A stretch of DNA of 22,023 nt, taken from NCBI GenBank assembly GCA_021847385.1, contig JAJZTV010000007.1, forward strand, positions 1 to 22,023, written 5' to 3'. A model generated the notes under the pieces. That model saw nothing but the letters and a program-made list of their open reading frames with translations. It did no database searches and was not told the origin of the DNA. The position numbers and the translations under genes were made by a program. Origin of the DNA: Pseudomonadota bacterium (lineage in GTDB: Bacteria; Pseudomonadota; Gammaproteobacteria; Burkholderiales; Thiobacillaceae). Below, one piece after another: positions 1 through 7,722 of this stretch; the stretch's first letter is position 1, and each line of letters opens with the position of its first letter.

Positions 1-525
1 GGCGAAGGTAAGGGCCTGGGTGATGATGGAAAAATACACGCCCTTGATCCGCGAGCGGAAGGCGAAGTAGCCGAAGACATAGGCCACCAGCGCCGGCACC
101 GCCAGCACCAAGAGCAGCGACCAGATAAACGAATCGGTGCCGAGCCAGTACCAGGGCAGTTCCTTCCAATCGAGGAAGACCATGAAGTCGGGCAAGGCGG
201 CATGGTAGGAACCGTCGGTGCCGATCTCGCGCATCAGATACATGCCGAAGGCATAGCCGCCGAGCGCGAAGAACAGGCCGTGGCCCAGGGACAGGATGCC
301 GGTATAGCCCCAGATCAGGTCCATCGCCACGGCGACGATGGCATAGCACATCAGCTTGCCGCCCAGGGTGATGGCGTAGTTCGACACATAGAGCGGACTG
401 TCGTGCGGCACGAACAGGTGCAGCGCCGGCATGAGCAGCAAGGTAATCGCCGCGAAGACGGCGAGCGCGATCCAGCCGGTGCGCGGCATGACCTTGAGTA
501 GACGGAGGGTCAGCGGCGTTCTCAT
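1..525 (-). CDS. urtC: urea ABC transporter permease UrtC (5' part, runs off left edge)
   Basis: Inner-membrane permease of the high-affinity urea importer UrtABCDE, of the branched-chain amino acid (LivM-like) permease type. The 175 codons present begin at the ATG read from base 525, and the frame stays open to base 1, so roughly the second half of the protein lies outside the window. The translation starts MRTPLTLRLLKV and has hydrophobic segments. It contains DLIWGYTGILSLGHGLFF, a hallmark of this permease family, followed by a periplasmic stretch holding PDFMVFLDWKELPWYW that is typical of UrtC. The start lies one base after the urtB stop codon, so translational coupling is likely; no good ribosome binding site is seen. 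The urtD and urtE ATPase genes would be expected further left. Identification is by recognised family motifs and operon order. Confidence 0.93.
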   Translation of the reverse strand, partial: MRTPLTLRLLKVMPRTGWIALAVFAAITLLLMPALHLFVPHDSPLYVSNYAITLGGKLMCYAIVAVAMDLIWGYTGILSLGHGLFFALGGYAFGMYLMREIGTDGSYHAALPDFMVFLDWKELPWYWLGTDSFIWSLLLVLAVPALVAYVFGYFAFRSRIKGVYFSIITQALTFA

Positions 526-526
526 C

Positions 527-2113
527 TCAGTTCTCGACGAACCGGCCCTTCAGGGCGAACAAACCCTGTGGCCGTTTTTGGATGAAGACGATGACGATCA
601 CCAGCACCACGATCTTGGCGATCACCGCGCCGGCCCAGCCTTCGAGGAACTTGGTGACCACGCCCAGGCCCAGCGCGGCCCAGACCGCGCCGGCCAACTG
701 GCCGACACCGCCCAGCACCACCACCATGAACGAATCGACGATATAGCCCTGGCCCATGTCCGGCCCGACGTTGGCGATCTGCGACAAGGCGACGCCGCCC
801 AGGCCGGCGATCCCGGCGCCGAGACCGAAGGCCAGGGTGTCGATGCGCGCGGTCGGCACGCCGACACAGCCGGCCATCTGCCGGTTTTGCGTGACGGCGC
901 GGACGAACAGGCCGAGCCGGGTCTTCTGCATCAGCAACCAGACCAAGGCCAGCACGAACAAGGTGAAGCCGATGATGACGATGCGGTTCCACGGCAGCAC
1001 CAGGCCGGCCATGACCTCGATGCCGCCGGACATCCAGCTCGGGTTGGCGACTTCGACGTTTTGCGCGCCGAAGATCACCCGCGCGGCTTGGATCAGGATC
1101 AACGACAGGCCCCAGGTGGCGAGCAGGGTCTCCAAGGGGCGGCCGTAGAGCCAGCGGATCACGCTGCGTTCGAGCGCGATGCCGACCAGGCCGGCGGCGG
1201 CGAAGGCCACCGGGATCGCGGCCAGCACATACCAATCGATATAGTCCGGCAGGTAGCGCTGGAACAGGCCTTGCACCGCATAGGCGGTATAGGCGCCGAC
1301 CATCAGCAGTTCGCCGTGGGCCATGTTGATCACGCCCATGACGCCGTAGGTGATCGCGAGGCCGAGCGCGGCCAGCAACAGGATGCTGCCGAGCGACAGG
1401 CCGGAGAAGATTTGGCCGATGGTCTCGCCGACGGCGAGCCGCGACTCGATCAAGTTGAGCGAAGACTTGGCCGCCGTGCGCACGCGGGCATCGGCCTCGG
1501 TGGCCGGATCGAGCAAGGGCAGCAGCAGGTTGCGGGTGTTGGGCGTGGCGTCGTCGGCCAGGGCCTGCACCGCGGCCAGGCGGGCATCGGCATCGGGGCT
1601 GCCGAGATTGGCCTGGGCCTGGGCCAGCTTGAGCAGGTGCTTGATCTCGGTGTCGGTCTCGCGGGCCAAGGCCTTGGCCAGCACCGGTGCCATCTCGATG
1701 CCGCTGTTCGATTGCAGCTCCTGCGCCGCGGCCAGGCGCACCGCGCGGTCCGGGTTGAGCAGGCGCAAGGTGGCGATGGCGTTCGACAGTTCGGCCCGGA
1801 TACGGTTGTTGATGGTGATCGTGTCGTAGCTTTCCGGCGCTGGCACGATCGCCGCGCCGCTGACGGCATCGACCGCGGTTTCGCCGTCGAGCAGGAACAC
1901 CTTGTCGCCGGCCACGAGCAGTTCGTCGTTGGCCAGCGCCTTGAGCACCTTGACCGCCGCGCGGTCGCCGCTGGCACCGAGTTGCTGGATGGCCGCGATC
2001 TTGGCATCGGAATCGTCGGCCGCCAGTCGCTTGACCAGCGCCGGGTCGAGCGCCGCCCAGACCGGCAACGCCGGCACGAGGCAAAATAGGAGAATGAGTA
2101 GGCGTCTGATCAT
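527..2113 (-). CDS. urtB: urea ABC transporter permease UrtB
   Basis: Inner-membrane permease partner of UrtC for urea import (LivH-like). The protein has 528 residues. It opens with a hydrophobic signal-like segment (MIRRLLILLFCLVPALPVWA), followed by a soluble region of about 200 residues with alanine-rich helical repeats (HEAT-like), as in the long proteobacterial form of UrtB. The permease domain starts near residue 225 and includes GLAITYGVMGVINMAHGELL, the characteristic LivH/UrtB motif; it ends with the conserved IQKRPQGLFALKGR tail. The ATG read from base 2113 is the only good start; its ribosome binding site is weak. It lies 100 bases downstream of urtA, with two hairpins between, and is immediately followed by urtC. 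No frameshift is seen. Confidence 0.95.
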   Translation of the reverse strand: MIRRLLILLFCLVPALPVWAALDPALVKRLAADDSDAKIAAIQQLGASGDRAAVKVLKALANDELLVAGDKVFLLDGETAVDAVSGAAIVPAPESYDTITINNRIRAELSNAIATLRLLNPDRAVRLAAAQELQSNSGIEMAPVLAKALARETDTEIKHLLKLAQAQANLGSPDADARLAAVQALADDATPNTRNLLLPLLDPATEADARVRTAAKSSLNLIESRLAVGETIGQIFSGLSLGSILLLAALGLAITYGVMGVINMAHGELLMVGAYTAYAVQGLFQRYLPDYIDWYVLAAIPVAFAAAGLVGIALERSVIRWLYGRPLETLLATWGLSLILIQAARVIFGAQNVEVANPSWMSGGIEVMAGLVLPWNRIVIIGFTLFVLALVWLLMQKTRLGLFVRAVTQNRQMAGCVGVPTARIDTLAFGLGAGIAGLGGVALSQIANVGPDMGQGYIVDSFMVVVLGGVGQLAGAVWAALGLGVVTKFLEGWAGAVIAKIVVLVIVIVFIQKRPQGLFALKGRFVEN

Positions 2114-2140
2114 GGCGTGTCTTTGCTGACGGCTGTCTCC

Positions 2141-2182
2141 GTCATTCCGGCGCCCACCGTCGAAGATAGGCGCCGGAATGAC
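2141..2182. repeat. 14-bp perfect inverted repeat between urtA and urtB
   Basis: GTCATTCCGGCGCC at 2141-2154 is matched exactly by its reverse complement GGCGCCGGAATGAC at 2169-2182, with a 14-base loop. The GTCATTCCGGCG...GGAATGAC style resembles short dispersed intergenic palindromes seen in many beta- and gammaproteobacterial genomes, but no second copy was noticed in this window. In the urtA transcript it would form a strong hairpin after the urtA stop codon. Confidence 0.7.
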
Positions 2183-2200
2183 GCCCTCCCGCAGGAGGGC
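2183..2200 (-). other. second intergenic hairpin directly after urtA
   Basis: GCCCTCC (2183-2189) and GGAGGGC (2194-2200) form a perfect 7-bp stem around a CGCA loop, 13 bases past the urtA stop codon in the direction of transcription. There is no T-tract after it, so it is a poor intrinsic terminator. With the adjacent longer inverted repeat it could stabilise the urtA message or attenuate readthrough, which would fit the need for more binding protein than permease. That role is inferred. Confidence 0.5.
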
Positions 2201-2213
2201 GCCGGTGGCCGAA

Positions 2214-3482
2214 TTACTTGGTATCCGGCTCGTCCTTCTTCTTGTCGTTACCCGGAATGAACGGCGACCAGGGTTGGGCCTTGACCGGACCCGGGGTCTT
2301 CCACACCACGTTGAACTGGCCGTCAGGGCGGATCTCGCCGATGAACACCGGCTTGTGCAGGTGGTGGTTCTTCGGGTCCATCGTGGCGGTGAAGCCCGAC
2401 GGCGCCTTGAAGGTCTGGCCGGCCATGGCGGCGATGACCTTGTCGGTGTCGGTGGACTTGGCCTTCTCGACCGCCTGCTTCCACATATGGATGCCGATAT
2501 AGGTGGCCTCCATCGGGTCGTTGGTCACCACGGTGCCGGCATTGGGTAGGTTCTGCTTCTTGGCCCAGTCCTTGTACATCTTGATGAACTTGGCATTGGT
2601 CGGGTTCTTGATCGACTCGAAGTAGTTCCAGGCGGCCAGGTGGCCGAGCAGCGGCTTGGTATCGACGCCGCGCAGCTCTTCCTCACCCACCGAGAAGGCC
2701 ACCACCGGGACATCGGTCGCCTTCAGGCCGGCATTGCCCAGCTCTTTGTAGAAGGGCACGTTGGAGTCGCCGTTGATGGTGGACACCACCGCGGTCTTCT
2801 TGCCCTCGGAGGCGAACTTCTTGATCTTGGCGATGATGGTCTGGTAATCGCTGTGGCCGAACGGGGTGTACTCCTCCATGATGTCGGCATCCTTCACGCC
2901 CTTGCTATGCAGGAAGGCACGCAGGATCTTGTTGGTGGTGCGCGGGTAGACGTAGTCGGTGCCCAGCAGCACGAAGCGCTTGGCCGAGCCACCATCCTTG
3001 CTCATCAGGTATTCCACGGCGGGAATGGCCTGCTGGTTGGGCGCGGCGCCGGTGTAGAACACGTTCTTCTCCAGCTCTTCACCCTCGTACTGCACCGGGT
3101 AGAACAGCAGGCCGTTCAGTTCCTTGAACACCGGCAGCACCGATTTGCGCGAGACCGAGGTCCAGCAGCCGAACACCACCGCCACCTTGTCCTTGGCGAT
3201 GAGCTGGCGGGCCTTCTCGGCGAACAGCGGCCAGTTCGAGGCCGGGTCGACCACCACCGGCTCGAGCTTCTTGCCCATCACGCCACCGGACTTGTTGATC
3301 TCGTCGATGGTCATCAGCGCCGTCTCTTTCAGCGCCGTCTCGGAAATGGCCATGGTGCCGGACAGGGAGTGCAGAATGCCGACCTTGATAGTGTCGGCGG
3401 CCAATGCGGAAAGACTGGTCAAGCCAGCAGCAGCCAGGGCCACCGTGAGCGTGGCGGCCTTGATGAAGTTGCGACGTTGCAT
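2214..3482 (-). CDS. urtA: urea ABC transporter substrate-binding protein UrtA
   Basis: Periplasmic urea-binding protein of the Urt importer (Peripla_BP_5/6, LivJ-like). The chosen start is the ATG read from base 3482, preceded by AAGGAG with a 6-base spacer; a longer open frame to 3608 has no such site and would bury the signal peptide. The 422-residue product begins MQRRNFIKAATLTVALAAAG, a twin-arginine signal (RRNFIK), with probable cleavage after SALA. The mature part starts DTIKVGILHSLSGTMAISET and contains VVFGCWTSVSRKSVLPVFKE and YPVQYEGEE, which are highly characteristic of UrtA. It is the first gene of urtABC, divergent from the GntR regulator. Two GTATAC boxes lie about 80-105 bases upstream of the start codon. 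Confidence 0.97.
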   Translation of the reverse strand: MQRRNFIKAATLTVALAAAGLTSLSALAADTIKVGILHSLSGTMAISETALKETALMTIDEINKSGGVMGKKLEPVVVDPASNWPLFAEKARQLIAKDKVAVVFGCWTSVSRKSVLPVFKELNGLLFYPVQYEGEELEKNVFYTGAAPNQQAIPAVEYLMSKDGGSAKRFVLLGTDYVYPRTTNKILRAFLHSKGVKDADIMEEYTPFGHSDYQTIIAKIKKFASEGKKTAVVSTINGDSNVPFYKELGNAGLKATDVPVVAFSVGEEELRGVDTKPLLGHLAAWNYFESIKNPTNAKFIKMYKDWAKKQNLPNAGTVVTNDPMEATYIGIHMWKQAVEKAKSTDTDKVIAAMAGQTFKAPSGFTATMDPKNHHLHKPVFIGEIRPDGQFNVVWKTPGPVKAQPWSPFIPGNDKKKDEPDTK

Positions 3483-3564
3483 GGAAGGCTCCTTAAATTT
3501 GAGTGGACCGGACTGAGCGTTTTGTTTCAGTCGCCGCCAGATTAAGGAGCCGGGGTCGGCGGAG

Positions 3565-3586
3565 GTATACGTCAGATGGCGTATAC
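3565..3586. promoter_or_regulatory. paired GTATAC boxes, putative GntR operator between urtA and gntR
   Basis: GTATAC occurs at 3565-3570 and again at 3581-3586, 16 bp centre to centre, in the divergent urtA/gntR intergenic region. The same hexamer is the core of the 14-bp palindrome at the promoter of the biuret operon (4554-4567). FCD-type GntR regulators often bind short palindromes of this kind. Autoregulation of gntR and control of urtA are inferred. No convincing -35/-10 pair could be assigned on either strand. Confidence 0.45.
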
Positions 3587-3695
3587 AGCGCTTGTTCGTT
3601 CGCCCCATTCGCCATCAACTCTCATGATTCGGCCTAAGATATGGGCGGCTGGGTTATTCTTGATAAAAACCGCCATCGTCATACGGAGTCAGGGT

Positions 3696-4379
3696 GTGCC
3701 CAATAAAAAACCCACATCGAGGAATGTCTATCTCGCTTTAAGAGACATGATCCTCAATTTCGAGCTTTACCCCGGTAGTCGCGTCACCGAGGGCGATATG
3801 GCTGCGCAATTCGGCGTCAGCCGGACCCCTATACGCTCTGCCATGCAGCGCTTGGAGGCGGAAGGCTATTTAACCGTCAAACCCAAACAAGGCTGCTTCG
3901 TCCGCCCACTGGATATCGATGAGCTCGCCGGGTACTACCAAGTGCGTATTGCCCTGGAAATGCTTTCGCTGGAATTGGCTTGTACTTTTATGACGGATGC
4001 GCAGCTCAAGGATTTATGCGAGGCGTGGGACCCAATGTTCCAAAAAGGGCGCACGACCAATGCCGAAAAAATGGAGGCCCGGGACGAATCCTTCCATATG
4101 GCCATTGCCGCAGGCGGCGGCAACGCCGCCGTGGCGAAGTATTTACAGGATATCCATCACAAAATCAGACCGATTCGCCGGCTCGACTTCACCGAGGGCG
4201 CGCGCATCGATTGCACCTATGAAGAGCATTATCAGATCGCCCAGCACCTATTGAAACGTGACTTGCCTGCTGCCCAGGCAACGATGCGTGCCCACATCCA
4301 GCGTAGCGAGCAATTCGCAAAAGGCCTGACGCTCATACAGCTTGCCCAAAAGGCGGGCCGCAAGAAATTCGGCAAATAA
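3696..4379 (+). CDS. GntR-family (FadR/FCD subfamily) transcriptional regulator
   Basis: DNA-binding regulator that probably controls the flanking urt and biuret operons. The start chosen is GTG at 3696, preceded by GGAG at 3685-3688 with a 7-base spacer. Earlier in-frame ATGs (3576, 3624) lack a ribosome binding site and add residues outside the family length. The 227-residue product has an N-terminal winged helix-turn-helix of about 70 residues (SRNVYLALRDMILNFELYPG, then AAQFGVSRTPIRSAMQRLEA) and a C-terminal all-helical FCD ligand domain. The FCD domain shows the usual acidic and histidine positions (RDESFHMAIA, EHYQIAQHLL, MRAHI). The effector is unknown; biuret, triuret or another urea derivative is a guess from context. 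The stop codon is followed directly by the palindrome at 4381. Confidence 0.9.
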   Translation: MPNKKPTSRNVYLALRDMILNFELYPGSRVTEGDMAAQFGVSRTPIRSAMQRLEAEGYLTVKPKQGCFVRPLDIDELAGYYQVRIALEMLSLELACTFMTDAQLKDLCEAWDPMFQKGRTTNAEKMEARDESFHMAIAAGGGNAAVAKYLQDIHHKIRPIRRLDFTEGARIDCTYEEHYQIAQHLLKRDLPAAQATMRAHIQRSEQFAKGLTLIQLAQKAGRKKFGK

Positions 4380-4380
4380 G

Positions 4381-4418
4381 CCAGGCACCAGTCTGGTGCC
4401 TGGACACTTTTCTGGTGC
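4381..4418. promoter_or_regulatory. NtrC-type enhancer sites upstream of the sigma-54 promoter
   Basis: GCACCA-GTC-TGGTGC at 4385-4399 exactly matches the known NtrC recognition pattern GCACYA-N3-TGGTGC and sits in a larger perfect palindrome (10-bp arms, 4381-4403). A second, degenerate site follows at 4404-4418 (ACACTT-TTC-TGGTGC), and a lone TGGTG half site lies at 4425-4429. Their centres are about 165 and 146 bases upstream of the predicted start at 4557, the usual enhancer distance. The palindrome also lies just after the gntR stop codon and is followed by ACACTTTTC, so it could double as a weak terminator for gntR. Confidence 0.7.
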
Positions 4419-4530
4419 CTTTTTCTGGTGAAAAAATCGCCGGTCCCACAGCCAAGCCGGCGACAACGACAAGGCGCAAATGGCTGATAAACAACATGAA
4501 ATTCCACGCCGCCGCTTCCAGGCACGAGAA

Positions 4531-4546
4531 TGGCACGCTAGTTGCT
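4531..4546 (+). promoter_or_regulatory. sigma-54 (RpoN) promoter of the biuret operon
   Basis: TGGCACG (4531-4537), four bases, then TTGCT (4542-4546) match the RpoN consensus TGGCAC-N5-TTGC in full, with the essential GG and GC doublets ten bases apart. The predicted transcription start is near 4557, giving a leader of about 50 bases before the Tsx-like gene. Together with the NtrC-type sites upstream this indicates nitrogen-limitation control. Confidence 0.85.
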
Positions 4547-4553
4547 TATACAT

Positions 4554-4567
4554 CGTTGTATACAACG
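4554..4567. promoter_or_regulatory. 14-bp palindrome CGTTGTATACAACG, putative GntR operator on the start site
   Basis: A perfect 14-bp palindrome covers the transcription start predicted from the sigma-54 promoter (about 4557). Its core, TTGTATACAA, is the shape of operator used by several FCD GntR regulators, and the GTATAC core recurs in the urtA/gntR intergenic region. A bound repressor here would block initiation or open-complex formation. A related half sequence, TTATACATCG, lies just upstream at 4546-4555. Confidence 0.65.
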
Positions 4568-4606
4568 TAGTGTTTTTAACTGGCGTGTTTTCTCTAAGGA
4601 GGCTCT

Positions 4607-5488
4607 ATGCGTTTTCGACATCACTTACCGCTCATTTCATCTTGTTATGGTGCCGCACTGCTTTACGCCGGAATGTCGTTGGCGCCTGCCGCCGGGGCAG
4701 CCGATTGGAGCGACACCTATCTCGGTTATCGCCATGGCACCAAATTTGCCGAGCCATTCGAGGGCAACAGCATCTCAAAGGACATCTTCAATTTGAGCCA
4801 TGTCAGCGGCTACAAATACGGCACCAACTTCTTCAATGCCGACATCCTGCTGTCCGACAGCAAAGACCCGGCCAGCGCGACCTCGACCGATGGCGCACAC
4901 GAAGTGTATGTGGTCTACCGGCACACATTGGACCTGGAAAAAGTCACCGGCAAAAAGTTCAGCTCTGGCTTTATCCGGGGCGCAGGGCTGACCGCCGGCT
5001 TCGACTACAACAACAAGGATGACGCCGGCTACAACTCGAAGAAGCACATGCTGGTGGCGGGCCCGACCGTCATGCTCGATGTCCCCGGTTTCATGAATGT
5101 CAGCCTACTGGCGCTGTGGGAGAGCAACGCCCCTTGCAATACCTTCACGAATACATGCGTTCCCAGATACCGCTACGACACCCATCCCATGCTCACTGCA
5201 GCCTGGGGCATCCCGATCGGCTCCACCCCCCTGTCCTTCGAAGGTTTTGCCAACTTCATCGCTGCCAAAGGCAAGGACGAATTCGGCGCCGACACCAAGC
5301 CGGAGACCAACATCGACATGCAGCTTATGTTGGATGTGGGCGCGGTCACTGGCGGGGCCAAGAACACATTCAAGGTCGGCCTGGAGTATCAGTACTGGAA
5401 GAACAAGTTCGGCGTGGACAGCAATGGCCCCGCCGGCTCCGGCGCCTTCGCCAAGACGCCGATGCTGCGTGCCGAATATCACTTCTGA
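4607..5488 (+). CDS. Tsx/OmpK-like outer-membrane channel protein
   Basis: Predicted outer-membrane beta-barrel of the nucleoside-specific channel (Tsx/OmpK) family, 293 residues. The ATG at 4607 follows AAGGAGG (4596-4602) by four bases. An N-terminal signal peptide ends near PAAGAA, and the mature protein opens DWSDTYLGYRHGTKFAEPF, the recognisable start of this family. The chain ends LRAEYHF, with the terminal phenylalanine usual for barrel proteins inserted by the Bam machinery. A loop with two cysteines (APCNTFTNTCVP) could form a disulfide. It is the first gene after the sigma-54 promoter. In this context it probably admits small polar nitrogen compounds rather than nucleosides; that substrate is inferred. 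Confidence 0.85.
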   Translation: MRFRHHLPLISSCYGAALLYAGMSLAPAAGAADWSDTYLGYRHGTKFAEPFEGNSISKDIFNLSHVSGYKYGTNFFNADILLSDSKDPASATSTDGAHEVYVVYRHTLDLEKVTGKKFSSGFIRGAGLTAGFDYNNKDDAGYNSKKHMLVAGPTVMLDVPGFMNVSLLALWESNAPCNTFTNTCVPRYRYDTHPMLTAAWGIPIGSTPLSFEGFANFIAAKGKDEFGADTKPETNIDMQLMLDVGAVTGGAKNTFKVGLEYQYWKNKFGVDSNGPAGSGAFAKTPMLRAEYHF

Positions 5489-5538
5489 CGCTTAGCCATT
5501 CCGCTAGCCACAACGCATCCGCTTAGGAGATGAAACCA

Positions 5539-6681
5539 ATGAGTCACTTAAAACACTTCCAGTTCAATGCCAAGCGCCGTCAGGTGCTGAAGGGCTTGGC
5601 CGGCGCAGGGCTGACCACCGTCATGGGCGGGTTTGGCATCAAGGCGGCGCAAGCCGCCGGCAAAGTCACGATGGGCTTTATCTATGTCGGCCCCCGAGAC
5701 GATTTCGGCTATAACCAGGCCCACTACGAAGGCAAATCGGCGCTTGCCAAGCAGTCTTGGATCAAGGCCGTCGACCAGGAGAACGTGCCGGAAACCATCG
5801 AGGTGCAGAAGGTCATGGAGGGCATGATCAATCTGGACGGCGCCCAAGTTCTGTTCCCCACGTCTTTCGGCTACTTCGATCCGCACATTCTGAAAGTGGC
5901 CCCCAAGTACCCGAATGTCATGTTCCTGCATTGCGGCGGCCTCTATGACGCCAAGAAACACCCCAAGAATGTGGGCAGCTATTTTGGTTATATCGACGAA
6001 CCGGTTTACGTCTCCGGTATCGTCGCCGGCCATATGAGCAAGACCGGCAAGCTGGGTTACATCGCTGCCATGCCGATTCCGCAGGTACTGCGCAACATCA
6101 ACAACTTCACGATGGCGGCCCGCAGCGTGAACCCGAAGATCACCGTGCAGGTCGTATTTACCGGCGGCTGGTCGAACCCGGTCAAGGAGGCCGAGGCGGC
6201 AAATAGCCTGATCGACCAGGGTATCGATGTGCTGACCTGTCACGTCGACAGCCCGAAGGTCGTTGTGGAAACCGCGGAAAAGCGCGGCATCTACTCCTGC
6301 GGCTATCATGCGAATCAAGCCAAGCTCGCCCCCAAAGGTTTCCTCACCGGCGCCGAATGGAACTGGAGCAAGGTCTATTTGGATTACGCCAAGATGATCG
6401 CCGGCGGCGAGAAGATTCCCAACCTCATCCGTGGCGGCTTTAAGGAAGGCATCGTCAAGAGCTCGCCTTATGGCAAGGCGGTCAGCGCGAAGGCCAAGGC
6501 CCATGCCGATAAAGTGCGCGCCCAGTTCATGGCCGGCGATTTCGTGGTCTATAAGGGCCCGATAAAGGACAACACCGGAAAGACGGTGGTTCCCCAGGGC
6601 AAGGCCTATGGCCAGACCGATATCTGGCTGGAAAGTATGGACTGGCTGGTAGAAGGCGTCATCGGCAGCACCAAGGGTTAA
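5539..6681 (+). CDS. BMP-family ABC transporter substrate-binding protein
   Basis: Periplasmic binding protein of the BMP/Med/PnrA family, which serves nucleoside-type ABC importers. Two ATGs compete: 5530 abuts AGGAG (5525-5529) with no spacer, while 5539 has a good 9-base spacer, so 5539 is chosen (380 residues). The N-terminus carries a twin-arginine signal (KRRQVLKGLAGAG) with cleavage near AAQA and no lipobox cysteine, so a soluble Tat-exported protein is expected. The mature protein has GFIYVGPRDDFGYNQAH and later NSLIDQGIDVLTCHVDSP, both typical of the family. It precedes its two permeases by three bases. Related proteins bind purine nucleosides; here the neighbouring hydrolases point to biuret or triuret (inference). 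Confidence 0.92.
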   Translation: MSHLKHFQFNAKRRQVLKGLAGAGLTTVMGGFGIKAAQAAGKVTMGFIYVGPRDDFGYNQAHYEGKSALAKQSWIKAVDQENVPETIEVQKVMEGMINLDGAQVLFPTSFGYFDPHILKVAPKYPNVMFLHCGGLYDAKKHPKNVGSYFGYIDEPVYVSGIVAGHMSKTGKLGYIAAMPIPQVLRNINNFTMAARSVNPKITVQVVFTGGWSNPVKEAEAANSLIDQGIDVLTCHVDSPKVVVETAEKRGIYSCGYHANQAKLAPKGFLTGAEWNWSKVYLDYAKMIAGGEKIPNLIRGGFKEGIVKSSPYGKAVSAKAKAHADKVRAQFMAGDFVVYKGPIKDNTGKTVVPQGKAYGQTDIWLESMDWLVEGVIGSTKG

Positions 6682-6684
6682 TAC

Positions 6685-7722
6685 ATGCCAATCGCCCTAG
6701 CCCCATTTTTAATTCCCCTCTCGGCGCTTCTACTCTCCTCGGTGTTGTTTGGGGCCTTTGTGTGGATGGCTGGGGCGACCCCCTCGGACGTATATCAATC
6801 GATCTATCGTGGCGCATTCGGAACCTGGTATTCCTGGCAGAACACCCTGACCCGTGCCGCCCCGCTGATGCTCACCGCACTATGTACGGCACTGCCTGCG
6901 CGCCTTGGCCTGGTCGTTATCGGCGGCGAGGGCGCCGTAGTTATCGGCGGATTGGTCGCGGCCTTGGCTGGCATCGCCCTGTTGGATGCCCATCCGATGG
7001 TGGCCCTTGTTGGCATGGCTTTGGCATCGATAATCGCCGGCGGCGCACTCATCGGCCTAGTCGGCTGGCTGAGACAGGCTAGAAACGTCAATGAAACGAT
7101 CAGCTCTCTTCTATTCAACTACATTTGCATCGCCATCCTGAATTTCTTGGTGGTCGGCCCCCTGCGCGACCCTGAAACCCTGAACAAACCGTCGACCCAT
7201 CATATCGGCGAGACACATATGCTCGGCTACTTGGGCGATTCCTCCATACACATGGGCTTTGCCTTTGGCCTGATCGCCTGCCTGATCCTATGGATACTCT
7301 ATAAGCACACGACATTCGGCTTTGCCGTGGATATGGTCGGCGGCAATGCCCGCGCGGCTCGATTGTCCGGCCTGCCGGTGCGGAAGATCATGCTGCTGGT
7401 CACCTTTATGGGCGGCGCTGCCGCGGGTTTGGCCGGCATGATCGAGGTGGCCGCCGTGCACGGCAGAGCCAACGCTTCCCTGAATGCCGGCTACGGTTAT
7501 GAAGGCATCTTGATCGCCTTTGCGGCGCGCCATCACCCATTGGCCATCGTCCCGATGGCCATTCTATTCGGCGGCATTCGCGCCGCCAGTGATTTGCTGC
7601 AAAGAAACCACGACCTACCCGATGCCACCAGCCTTGTGCTCCAAGGCATCATCTTCGTGCTTGTTTTGGCCAGCGAAGCGATCTATGCCCGCATGGCCGC
7701 TAAAAGTGGATACAAGTCATGA
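6685..7722 (+). CDS. ABC transporter permease, BMP/nucleoside type (first subunit)
   Basis: Inner-membrane permease of the BPD_transp_2 family, 345 residues with about eight to ten hydrophobic segments. It resembles the first permease of nucleoside importers such as YufP/NupP. Visible family motifs are LPARLGLVVIGGEGAVVIGG (the glycine-rich 'GxEG' segment) and NVNETISSLLFNYICIAIL. The ATG at 6685 lies three bases after the stop of the binding-protein gene, and the 3' end overlaps the next permease in an ATGA arrangement, so the set is translationally coupled. Confidence 0.93.
   Translation: MPIALAPFLIPLSALLLSSVLFGAFVWMAGATPSDVYQSIYRGAFGTWYSWQNTLTRAAPLMLTALCTALPARLGLVVIGGEGAVVIGGLVAALAGIALLDAHPMVALVGMALASIIAGGALIGLVGWLRQARNVNETISSLLFNYICIAILNFLVVGPLRDPETLNKPSTHHIGETHMLGYLGDSSIHMGFAFGLIACLILWILYKHTTFGFAVDMVGGNARAARLSGLPVRKIMLLVTFMGGAAAGLAGMIEVAAVHGRANASLNAGYGYEGILIAFAARHHPLAIVPMAILFGGIRAASDLLQRNHDLPDATSLVLQGIIFVLVLASEAIYARMAAKSGYKS

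Noticed and set aside
431..2089. 552-codon plus-strand open frame antisense to urtB
   Set aside because: Its sequence is rich in Asp, His, Gln, Gly and Arg with no domain pattern, as expected for the complement of a high-GC gene; urtB on the other strand has clear family motifs.
4381..4403. Palindrome read only as a gntR terminator
   Set aside because: The stem fits, but the T-tract is short and offset. The inner sequence matches the NtrC site exactly and lies at enhancer distance from a sigma-54 promoter, so a regulatory role is preferred; a dual role is not excluded.
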